Part shown: positions 8,392-15,407 of the stretch, in pieces
Layout of the letters: the number at the start of each line of letters is the position of its first letter
Position numbering within the stretch: position 1 is the stretch's first letter
Origin: an uncultured Prevotella sp.
GTDB taxonomy: Bacteria; Bacteroidota; Bacteroidia; Bacteroidales; Bacteroidaceae
NCBI GenBank assembly: GCA_946999045.1
Contig: CAMQBR010000026.1
Span: forward strand, 1-25,028
Direction of reading: 5' to 3'
DNA: 25,028 nucleotides
Position numbers and translations under genes: made by a program
The notes under the pieces: generated by a model
The model's input: the letters and a program-made list of their open reading frames with translations, nothing else
What the model was told of the DNA's origin: nothing
The model's database searches: none

Positions 8392-9291
8392 TTATACCAA
8401 AGCCTTAATTAAGTCTTCTTTCTCGCCTGCCAACATATCAATGACAGGAATTTCTATCATAGTGTAACAACCTGGTTGTTGACGCATGCTGGCACGAGCT
8501 ACATTTACCAAAACCTGACCAGTAAGGGCGGGGTTGTTAATGCTCATGTTAAACTCCATGCGCTGGTTTTGTGTCTTTCCACTTACACCTTTGCGAACCA
8601 AGTTAACGCCATGTCCCATATCTTTTACGTCGTCAACAGAATTAACTGCCATTACATGAGTTTCATCGTGTGCGAAATATGGGTCGGCTTTAATCTCATT
8701 TGTTACCTCATCAAGCGATGCACCCTCTTCTAACTCTACGTAAACCATACGTCTGTGTATTCCTTCGCCTAAAGGAATGGTTACAGAAAGAGCATTCTTT
8801 ACACCTTTTTTACTTCTTACACAAACACTGTGCCCCATTGACATACCTGGTCCGAAGTTGGTATAAGACAATCCTTTGGGTGCTAAGCTCTGCATTAATG
8901 TACGAACAATAGAGTCAGAACCTGGATCCCAACCAGCACTAATGATGCTTACAGCATTGTGCTTTTTGCAGATAGGTATCAACTCATTGCGGTAATCAGC
9001 AATGCTTGTATGAATATCAAAGCTATCTACTGTATTGATACCCAATGGCAAAATCTTCTCGGCATACTCTTTGCAACTACGTGAGGGTGTAGCCAAAATG
9101 GCAACATCTACATTTTTTAACTCTGTAATGTCCTTTACTACTTCGTAGGGCATTAGCTCTGCTGGCTTGTTTTCTGCACCATGACGACGAACAATACCAG
9201 CTATTTCAAAATCGTTAGCAGCTTCTAAAGCTTCTACTGCAAATTTTCCTATATTGCCGTAACCTACAACGGCAGCTCTAATTTTCTTCAT
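8392..9291 (-). CDS. ddh: meso-Diaminopimelate D-dehydrogenase
   Basis: NADPH-dependent enzyme that makes meso-diaminopimelate directly from tetrahydrodipicolinate, serving lysine and peptidoglycan synthesis in one step. From the chosen start the protein has 299 residues. It opens with a Rossmann motif VVGYGNIGKFAVEAL (GYGNIG at 10-15). The family-typical segments SAGWDPGSDSI and FGPGMSMGHS are present, as is the C-terminal ligand-binding region. An upstream in-frame ATG at 9315 would add 8 residues (MIYTNYTK). The ATG at 9291 (MKKIRAAVVGYG) matches the family N-terminus better. A TAnnTTTG box lies about 90 bases upstream. The gene is monocistronic, convergent with the peptidase and divergent from the receiver/PPDK_N gene. 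Confidence 0.93.
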   Translation of the reverse strand: MKKIRAAVVGYGNIGKFAVEALEAANDFEIAGIVRRHGAENKPAELMPYEVVKDITELKNVDVAILATPSRSCKEYAEKILPLGINTVDSFDIHTSIADYRNELIPICKKHNAVSIISAGWDPGSDSIVRTLMQSLAPKGLSYTNFGPGMSMGHSVCVRSKKGVKNALSVTIPLGEGIHRRMVYVELEEGASLDEVTNEIKADPYFAHDETHVMAVNSVDDVKDMGHGVNLVRKGVSGKTQNQRMEFNMSINNPALTGQVLVNVARASMRQQPGCYTMIEIPVIDMLAGEKEDLIKALV

Positions 9292-9334
9292 CTTTGTATA
9301 ATTTGTATAAATCAATTAAAAAGAATAATCTGTT

Positions 9335-9378
9335 ATCCTCACTAGTTTCTTCTGTAAGAATTAATAAATTGTGAGGAT
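9335..9378 (-). promoter_or_regulatory. Inverted repeat in the ddh leader
   Basis: ATCCTCAC (9335-9342) and GTGAGGAT (9371-9378) are perfect inverted repeats 28 bases apart. The outer arm directly follows the predicted -7 box, so it would sit at the ddh transcript's 5' end. It could be an RNA stem or a protein-binding site; nothing further can be said. Confidence 0.4.
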
Positions 9379-9379
9379 G

Positions 9380-9387
9380 CAAAAATA
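9380..9387 (-). promoter_or_regulatory. Predicted -7 box for ddh
   Basis: On the minus strand this reads TATTTTTG, matching TAnnTTTG, and it is followed by GCATCC. It would give a leader of about 80 bases. No good -33 TTTG is visible. Confidence 0.5.
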
Positions 9388-9513
9388 TATATTTTGTTGG
9401 GATAGTACTTTATATTTGTATCTTTTTTAATTCTTTTTAATACAGCAAAAGTAGAGGGTGGATTATATAAGCAAGTGCAAAGCTATACTATTTTTTTTAG
9501 GATGGTTTTTATG

Positions 9514-9685
9514 GGTAGTTCTATAAATTACCACCGTATGTTATGAAAAAATATGAAATAAGTTTTGTTATCTTTTTTGGGGGGCTTTTAATAGAAATCA
9601 GGCTGCGCCTCAATAATTCAAACAAACTTGATTGTATTCGGTTTACATGGTTTTAAAATCTACAAAGCCAATCTTTCAGAAAACG
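9514..9685. mobile_element. MITE-like element, type A, reversed and degenerate
   Basis: It opens with GGTAGTTCTATAAATTACCACCGTA, equal to the family's right end on the reverse strand. It contains the type A core in the same reversed sense (CAGGCTGCGCCTCAATAATTC, then CTTGATTGTATTCG). The far end is decayed: AATCTACAAAGCCAATCTTTCAGAA aligns with the expected AATCTAACAAAGCTAATTTATAGAA. It lies in the 637-base space between divergent ddh and the receiver/PPDK_N gene. The rest of that space holds promoters and AT-rich sequence. Confidence 0.7.
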
Positions 9686-9742
9686 GATGGGCAAAATAAA
9701 CAACCATCGTCCCAAAATTCTTTGCAATTTTATAAGGGTCTG

Positions 9743-9750
9743 CAAAGGTA
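9743..9750 (-). promoter_or_regulatory. Orphan minus-strand promoter-like box
   Basis: The minus strand reads TATAATTTAGTACCTTTGC, with TACCTTTG a perfect TAnnTTTG. This closely resembles the hpt promoter sequence. It points leftwards into the degenerate MITE-like element, and only a 15-codon frame (9660-9707) follows. It is possibly the promoter of a lost gene or a distal start for ddh. Confidence 0.35.
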
Positions 9751-9846
9751 CTAAATTATAAAGCTCTGTTTGTTAGTATTTTTTTTCTAATCAACAATGA
9801 GGCGGAATGACGATTACAAAAATATTCTTTTTTTATTTTCTATTTG

Positions 9847-9877
9847 TTGTACATAAACTTCCTTTTTTTTATTTTTG
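9847..9877 (+). promoter_or_regulatory. Predicted promoter of the receiver/PPDK_N gene
   Basis: TTG (9847-9849), 20 bases, then TATTTTTG (9870-9877): a good Bacteroidetes -33/-7 arrangement. It predicts a leader of about 65-70 bases before the ATG at 9953. Confidence 0.65.
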
Positions 9878-9952
9878 CAATTATAATGAATGTAATGTGT
9901 TGTAGATGTATATTGCAGCGCATTACTCATAAATTGTGAACAACAATTCTGT

Positions 9953-12934
9953 ATGATGAGCGAAAACAATACCAACCAGTGGAGTAAATTTTATTTGAAA
10001 GACGTTACATTTGTAAACCTTATGTTGAGGCGTATCTATAACGTGTTGATAGTGGCTAATCCTTACGATGCCTTTATGTTGGAGGATGATGGTAGGGTAG
10101 AGGAGAAAATATTTAACGAGTACATGGAGTTAGGCTTGCGTTATCCACCTATGTTTATGCAGGTGAGTACCACGGAGGAGGCAGCTCGTATCTTGAAATC
10201 TACCTCTATTGACTTGGTATTGTGTATGCCTGGTACGGCTGATAACGATGCTTTCGCTGTGGCTCGCAGCATAAAAGATAAGTTTCCTGATATTCCTTGC
10301 ATTGTGTTAACACCTTTCTCACATGGTATTACCCGACGAATACAAAACGAAGACCTAAGTATTTTTGAATACGTATTCTGCTGGTTGGGTAATACGAACC
10401 TAATTATGTCTATCATTAAGCTGATGGAAGACAAAATGAATTTAGAGCATGATGTAAAAGAGGGCGGTGTGCAAATTATATTATTGGTAGAGGATAGTAT
10501 TCGCTTTTACAGTTCGGTATTGCCAAATCTGTATAGTTATATTTTGGTACAGAATAAGCATTTGGCTTCTGAGGCATTAAACAAGCATACGGCAGCGTTG
10601 AGGATGAGAGGACGTCCAAAGGTAGTTTTAGCTCGCACATACGAGGAGGCATTGGCTTATTATAACCGATATGCCGATAATGTTTTAGGGGTTATTAGTG
10701 ATGCACGTTTCCCAAAGAATGGAAGAATAGACCCTGAAGCAGGATTAAAGTTGTTGCGTGAGATACGTAAGAAGGCGCCTTATCTGCCTTTGGTAGTAGA
10801 AAGTTCGGAGTCGAAGAATAGAGTAAAAACCGAGAAAGAGGGCTTTCGTTTTGTAGATAAGAACTCAAAAGTAATGAGTATTGACCTTCGGCATATCTTT
10901 GAAGAGCATATGGGCTTTGGAGATTTTATCTTTAGAAATCCAGAAACACATGAGGAAATATTGCGTATACACTCGCTCAAGGAGTTGCAAGATAATATCT
11001 TTAAGATACCAGATGCCTCACTGTTGTATCATATATCGCGAAATCATGTAAGTAGATGGCTTAGTGCAAGGTCTATCTTTCCTATTTCTGAATTTTTAAA
11101 GATGGTAACATGGGATAAGTTGCAGGATCTTGATGCGCATAGGCAAATTATATTTGATGCTATTTTGCAGTATCGCCATATGAAGAATATAGGCATTGTG
11201 GCAGAATTTGATAGACTAAAGTTTGACCAATATGCTCACTTTGCACGTATTGGCGAGGGTTCGTTGGGTGGAAAAGGTCGTGGGTTAGCGTTCTTAGACC
11301 ATATTATCAAGATGCATTCCGACTTTAATCAATATGAAGGAGCAACGGTACAGATACCTAAAACATTGGTGCTGTGTACCGATTTGTTCGATCAATTTAT
11401 GGAGAATAACCACCTTTACCATATTGCATTGAGTGATGCGAGTGATGAAAAGATATTGCAACACTTCTTAAAAGCCAAGCTATCGCCTGATTTGAAGGAT
11501 GATTTCTTTACGTTCTTTGAAGCGACCAAGAGTCCTATTGCTATTCGGTCGAGCTCGTTGTTGGAAGATTCTCACTATCAGCCTTTTGCGGGCATCTATT
11601 CTACCTATATGATACCTTACCTCGAAGATAAGCAAGCCATGCTAAAGATGCTGGTATGTGCTATCAAATCAGTGTATGCTTCGGTGTTTTATAAAGATTC
11701 TAAAGCCTATATGACAGCTACAAGTAACCTAATAGACCAAGAGAAAATGGCGGTTATTTTGCAAGAAGTGGTGGGCAAGCAATATGGTTCGTATTATTAT
11801 CCAAAGATAAGTGGGGTACTGCGTTCGCTCAATTATTATCCCATTGGTAACGAAAAAGCTTCAGAAGGCATTGCTTCATTGGCATTGGGTTTGGGAAAAT
11901 ATATTGTTGAGGGCGGACAAACGTTGCGCATATCACCTTTTCATCCTCACCATATCTTGCAAATGTCGGAAATGAATACAGCATTGTGCAAAACACAAAC
12001 ACAGTTTTATGCTTTGGATATGTCGCACGTGAGCTGTGATTTTAAGGTAGATGATGGATTTAATCTTACGCAATTGCCAGTAAGTGAGGCTGATAAAGAT
12101 GGGGCATTGATGTATGTTGCATCTACTTACGATGCTTATAACCAATTGATTAGGGATGGGATATATCCTGGTGGCCGTAAGATTATATCTTTTGCAGGCG
12201 TGTTACAGCAAGATGTTTTCCCCCTGGCAAAGATATTGCAAATGTCAATGACCTACGGAGCAGCGAGTATGCGTTGTCCTGTGGAGATAGAGTTTGCTTG
12301 CGACATTAATGCTAATCGTACGGGTAAATTCTATCTTTTACAGATTCGTCCTATTGTAGATTCCAAACACATGATAGAGGAAAATGTAGCTGCTATTGCT
12401 GATGATGCGTGTTTGTTACGTTCGCATAATTCGTTGGGGAATGGTATTGTAGACGATGTTATGGATGTGGTGTATGTTAAAACAGACAAAGATTTTACGG
12501 CAGTCAATAACCCTAAGATTGCTATGGAGATAGAACAAATAAACCAAAAATTTCTTTCTCGTAAAGAAAGTTATGTATTGGTAGGTCCTGGGAGATGGGG
12601 GGCAAGCGATTATTGGTTGGGTATTCCTGTAAAATGGTCGCATATCAATGCTGCCAAAGTTATTGTAGAAACGACCTTGAAGCATTATAGTATAGACCCA
12701 AGTCAGGGGACACACTTTTTTCAAAACCTCACCAGCTTTGGTGTTGGCTACTTTACAATAGATGAAGTAAATCACAATGGTTTGTTTAGAGAGGATATTT
12801 TGAACGCCATGCCAGCTATAGAGGAAACGAAGTATGTGCGCCATGTACGTTTTTGGAAGCCTCTTAGAATATTAATGGATGGACAAAAGCAAGAGGGCTT
12901 GATACAGCTTCCAGAGACTTTACCTGTAGAATGA
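9953..12934 (+). CDS. Two-receiver, PEP-synthase ATP-binding-domain fusion protein
   Basis: A 993-residue multidomain protein. Residues about 27-160 form a receiver-like domain in which the phospho-acceptor Asp appears to be absent (DLVLCMPG). Residues about 172-318 form a second receiver with intact acidic pair E180/D181, acceptor D250 (VISDARFP), S284/S285 and K303. From about 425 to 805 it carries a pyruvate,phosphate dikinase/PEP synthase ATP-grasp domain: GEGSLGGKGRGLAFL at 434, IAIRSSSLLEDS at 529 and the closing FYLLQIRP at 793. The C-terminal 190 residues include VGPGRWG (877-883). The swivelling phosphohistidine domain and the PEP/pyruvate TIM barrel of true PEP synthase are missing, so it should not make PEP by itself. 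Automated annotation as PEP synthase would mislead. Partner and function are unknown; I infer a response-regulated ATP-dependent phosphotransfer or signalling role. Confidence 0.85.
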   Translation: MMSENNTNQWSKFYLKDVTFVNLMLRRIYNVLIVANPYDAFMLEDDGRVEEKIFNEYMELGLRYPPMFMQVSTTEEAARILKSTSIDLVLCMPGTADNDAFAVARSIKDKFPDIPCIVLTPFSHGITRRIQNEDLSIFEYVFCWLGNTNLIMSIIKLMEDKMNLEHDVKEGGVQIILLVEDSIRFYSSVLPNLYSYILVQNKHLASEALNKHTAALRMRGRPKVVLARTYEEALAYYNRYADNVLGVISDARFPKNGRIDPEAGLKLLREIRKKAPYLPLVVESSESKNRVKTEKEGFRFVDKNSKVMSIDLRHIFEEHMGFGDFIFRNPETHEEILRIHSLKELQDNIFKIPDASLLYHISRNHVSRWLSARSIFPISEFLKMVTWDKLQDLDAHRQIIFDAILQYRHMKNIGIVAEFDRLKFDQYAHFARIGEGSLGGKGRGLAFLDHIIKMHSDFNQYEGATVQIPKTLVLCTDLFDQFMENNHLYHIALSDASDEKILQHFLKAKLSPDLKDDFFTFFEATKSPIAIRSSSLLEDSHYQPFAGIYSTYMIPYLEDKQAMLKMLVCAIKSVYASVFYKDSKAYMTATSNLIDQEKMAVILQEVVGKQYGSYYYPKISGVLRSLNYYPIGNEKASEGIASLALGLGKYIVEGGQTLRISPFHPHHILQMSEMNTALCKTQTQFYALDMSHVSCDFKVDDGFNLTQLPVSEADKDGALMYVASTYDAYNQLIRDGIYPGGRKIISFAGVLQQDVFPLAKILQMSMTYGAASMRCPVEIEFACDINANRTGKFYLLQIRPIVDSKHMIEENVAAIADDACLLRSHNSLGNGIVDDVMDVVYVKTDKDFTAVNNPKIAMEIEQINQKFLSRKESYVLVGPGRWGASDYWLGIPVKWSHINAAKVIVETTLKHYSIDPSQGTHFFQNLTSFGVGYFTIDEVNHNGLFREDILNAMPAIEETKYVRHVRFWKPLRILMDGQKQEGLIQLPETLPVE

Positions 12935-13056
12935 TGCACTTGTTTTGGTGCGTATAATTTATGACATATCTCTTGTCTTTTATATGAAATTTGTTGTTAA
13001 TTTTATTGTTCTATGTGGACACTTGAACCGAGCGTCCCTATAAATTAACTAAAAAT

Positions 13057-13082
13057 AATTTACAGTAAATTTGATATATATC
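13057..13082. repeat. Two adjacent palindromes upstream of the small RNA promoter
   Basis: AATTTACAGTAAATT (13057-13071) is an odd palindrome with one central base. GATATATATC (13073-13082) is perfect. They end 39 bases before the -33 box of the small RNA gene. Either could be an operator or chance in AT-rich DNA. Confidence 0.35.
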
Positions 13083-13121
13083 AATAAAACAGGTAAAAGG
13101 GTAAATTCATATACAAAAACA

Positions 13122-13153
13122 TTTGCAAGATATGGTAGATAGCTATATTTTTG
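13122..13153 (+). promoter_or_regulatory. Promoter of the small RNA gene
   Basis: TTTG (13122-13125), 20 bases, then TATTTTTG (13146-13153): a strong match to the Bacteroidetes consensus. It predicts a transcript start near 13159. Confidence 0.75.
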
Positions 13154-13158
13154 CATCG

Positions 13159-13221
13159 TGTTTTTCATGGTATTAGATTTAAGGTTAACAAAGGTTGGAC
13201 TACGGCGGTAGTCCTTTTTTT
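13159..13221 (+). ncRNA. Small RNA of about 63 nt with intrinsic terminator
   Basis: A consensus promoter is followed by a short non-coding stretch (including ATGGTATTAGATTTAAGG and TTAACAAAGG). It closes with a hairpin, GGACTAC (13197-13203) pairing with GTAGTCC (13208-13214) around a GGCG tetraloop, and seven Ts. Promoter and terminator together define a transcript of about 60 nt with no ORF. I have the impression, unverified, that the ATGGTATTAGATTTAAGG segment recurs in leaders of other Bacteroidales genes such as those for cold-shock-type RNA-binding proteins. The next gene, mutS-like, has its own promoter about 85 bases further on, so this looks free-standing, though an attenuated leader is possible. 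Confidence 0.7.
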
Positions 13222-13306
13222 GTTTATATGCTTATATGTTGCATACATCTTTTCTTTCAATGAAATATAATTGCTCACTCTATTAATATAAAAAGAATAG
13301 ATGTGT

Positions 13307-13336
13307 TTTGTGTGTTCCTTTTTTTTCATACCTTTG
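13307..13336 (+). promoter_or_regulatory. Predicted promoter of the mutS-like gene
   Basis: TTTG (13307-13310), 18 bases, then TACCTTTG (13329-13336). It predicts transcription from about 13343 and a leader of about 113 bases containing a MITE core remnant. Confidence 0.6.
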
Positions 13337-13340
13337 CAAA

Positions 13341-13409
13341 AGGCTTCTTTTTATTAGAAAGCAGGTTGCGCCTCAACAATTCGAACAAGTTTGATAGTGT
13401 TCGTCTTGT
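13341..13409. repeat. Core remnant of the type A MITE-like family
   Basis: It contains GCAGGTTGCGCCTCAACAATTC followed by GAACAAGTTTGATAGTGTTCG, matching the core of the element at 9514-9685 in the same orientation. The terminal inverted repeats are missing here. A lone CTATAAATTA at 13038-13047 may be a stranded end. It lies in the predicted 5' leader of the mutS-like gene. Confidence 0.6.
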
Positions 13410-13456
13410 AAGGATAAAATAATTAATAATGTTGTCTTAATAAACAAAATTACCTA

Positions 13457-15253
13457 ATGAATTTACAATACTTTTATACCTCACAGCAGCAAAAGTTGGA
13501 ACAGCAAATATTGTTGCTTAAGCATAAAGGCAGAGTATTTGTTGCTGGAGAAATAACTTTATTTATTTTGTTTGTAGCCTTTTTGGTTCTTTACACTTTA
13601 GTTTCTTGGGGCATTCTTTCTATTGTCTTATCGATGGTATCGTTGATTTTATATGGCGTAGTACGGTACATGGATATAAAAAATGAAGAAAAAATTCATC
13701 GCCTATCTAATCTTAAACAGGTTTATTTGCATGAATTATCTTATTTGCAAGGTGATTATTCGTGCTTTGATAATGGTGAACAATATGTAGATGCGCATCA
13801 TCCTTTTACGTTCGACTTAGATGTTTTTGGCAACAACTCTCTGTTTCAGCGTATCAACCGAACAGTAACAACAGGAGGTAGTGATTACTTGGCTGCTCAA
13901 TTATCGTCTACAGATAACCATTCTGATAGAGCTGATGCTGTTAATGAGTTAGCTCAAAAGGAACAGTTGAGAGCTGATTTCATGGCATTGGGACAGGATG
14001 GACGTATTGACAGTAGCAGGATACAGAAGGTTTTGAACAATATCAATCAGGCAAAAATATCTGCACAGTTTGCTAAAAAGTTTGTTCCTTTGTGGATTGC
14101 ATACCTGTTGATAGTAGGTTTGTGGCTTTCTATCGTGGCTTCTATCTTTGGTTGGGTGAATGCTCAATTACCTATATGGTGGACTATCTTTCAATTCTTT
14201 GGCATTCTCTTCGTTTGTGGAGGTGCTTGCAAGGCCATTAGCACTGAGGCAAATAAGTTGTATGAGCAACTAAAAAACTATGTAAAAGTAATTCGCTTGG
14301 TGTCATCTACTTCGTTTAAAACATCTCAAAACAAGGCTATTGCGAATAATTTGCAACAAGCGCTGAGTGCTTTTGAACAATTAGATGTTATCTTGAATGC
14401 GCTTGACAGACGTGGCAATATTTTGGGAATGTTCATTATGAATGCTTTCTTTTTAAGCGATTTCTTCCTTGTTCGCAAGTTTTTGCGTTGGCAAGGGCAA
14501 TATTTAGAGGACTTTTCTAATTGGATAGCATTGATTAGTGAGTTGGATGCGTTGGTGAGTATGGCTACTTTCCGTTATAATGAACCGCAATCGGGTAGGG
14601 CGGAGGTTATAGAAAGAGATAGCATGGTGTACGAAGCCATTGACTTGTATCATCCGTTCTTGGGAGCAAAGGCGGTGAAGAACAATTTTTATTTGCAGCA
14701 TCAACATTATTATATTATTACTGGAGCTAATATGGCGGGCAAGAGTACTTTTTTGCGTGCATTGGGTATCAACTATTTGTTAGCCATGAATGGTATGCCC
14801 GTGTTTGCTTCTTCGCTACGAGTATCGGTATATCACCTCTTTAGTAGTATGCGGACGACAGATGATTTGGCGCATGGTATTTCTTATTTTAATGCAGAGC
14901 TGTTGCGCTTGCAGCAACTTATAGATTATTGTAAGCACAATAAGCATACGCTTATTATATTGGATGAGATACTAAAGGGTACCAATTCTTTGGATAAACT
15001 TAATGGGTCTCGTCTCTTCTTACAATCTATCTCTTCTTTGCCTGTAACGGGTGTTATTGCTACGCACGACCTTGAATTGTCTAAAATGCAGGGTGAACGT
15101 TATCATAATTATTGCTTTGAAATAGCTTTGGTCACACAGGTTTCTTATTCTTACAAGGTTATTCAAGGTGTAGCTCGCAATCAAAATGCCACTTTCTTAT
15201 TAAAAGAAATATTGGGTTCGTTGCAAGTGAAAAATCATTCTGTGGAAGCATAA
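13457..15253 (+). CDS. Membrane-anchored MutS-like ATPase
   Basis: A 598-residue protein whose C-terminal third is the MutS ATPase domain. The Walker A motif GANMAGKST starts near 423, MRTTDDLAHGISYF follows, and Walker B LIILDEILKGTNSLD has Asp near 503, with the closing VIATHDLELS. The mismatch-recognition and connector domains of MutS are absent. Instead there are two hydrophobic hairpins: residues about 28-70 (two helices) and about 210-258 (two helices). The ATPase is therefore probably tethered to the inner membrane with both ends in the cytoplasm. This fits the MutS-domain-V membrane proteins of Bacteroidetes rather than the repair enzyme MutS or MutS2 (no Smr domain). The role is unknown. 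The AICAR-formyltransferase gene follows in the same direction but has its own promoter box. Confidence 0.85.
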   Translation: MNLQYFYTSQQQKLEQQILLLKHKGRVFVAGEITLFILFVAFLVLYTLVSWGILSIVLSMVSLILYGVVRYMDIKNEEKIHRLSNLKQVYLHELSYLQGDYSCFDNGEQYVDAHHPFTFDLDVFGNNSLFQRINRTVTTGGSDYLAAQLSSTDNHSDRADAVNELAQKEQLRADFMALGQDGRIDSSRIQKVLNNINQAKISAQFAKKFVPLWIAYLLIVGLWLSIVASIFGWVNAQLPIWWTIFQFFGILFVCGGACKAISTEANKLYEQLKNYVKVIRLVSSTSFKTSQNKAIANNLQQALSAFEQLDVILNALDRRGNILGMFIMNAFFLSDFFLVRKFLRWQGQYLEDFSNWIALISELDALVSMATFRYNEPQSGRAEVIERDSMVYEAIDLYHPFLGAKAVKNNFYLQHQHYYIITGANMAGKSTFLRALGINYLLAMNGMPVFASSLRVSVYHLFSSMRTTDDLAHGISYFNAELLRLQQLIDYCKHNKHTLIILDEILKGTNSLDKLNGSRLFLQSISSLPVTGVIATHDLELSKMQGERYHNYCFEIALVTQVSYSYKVIQGVARNQNATFLLKEILGSLQVKNHSVEA

Positions 15254-15290
15254 GTACATGATAGCAGAGAATGTTCTTCTCTCTCTCTAA

Positions 15291-15348
15291 TTTATGAGAT
15301 AAAAAAGGAAAACGACAATGAGAAGAAAACTTAAAAGCATCTCATAAA
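15291..15348. repeat. Inverted repeat between mutS-like and purH-like genes
   Basis: TTTATGAGAT (15291-15300) and ATCTCATAAA (15339-15348) are perfect 10-bp inverted repeats 38 bases apart, ending 24 bases before the -7 box of the next gene. A smaller AGAGAA/TTCTCT hairpin (15266-15282) precedes them. It could be a weak terminator or an operator. Confidence 0.4.
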
Positions 15349-15372
15349 CTTAGAATACACAAATATTTTTTG

Positions 15373-15380
15373 TAACTTTG
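15373..15380 (+). promoter_or_regulatory. Predicted -7 box of the AICAR formyltransferase gene
   Basis: TAACTTTG, a perfect TAnnTTTG, 27 bases before the ATG at 15408. It places the transcript start after the alternative upstream start at 15378, so the shorter protein is preferred. Confidence 0.6.
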
Positions 15381-15407
15381 CATCACGTAACAACCCTATT
15401 TTTTAAT

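Noticed and set aside
12416..12844. 142-codon minus-strand frame inside the receiver/PPDK_N gene
   Set aside because: Antisense shadow of a conserved region of the plus-strand protein; no recognisable domain.
9953..12934. Annotation as a functional PEP synthase
   Set aside because: Only the ATP-binding domain is present; the phosphohistidine and PEP/pyruvate-binding domains are absent.
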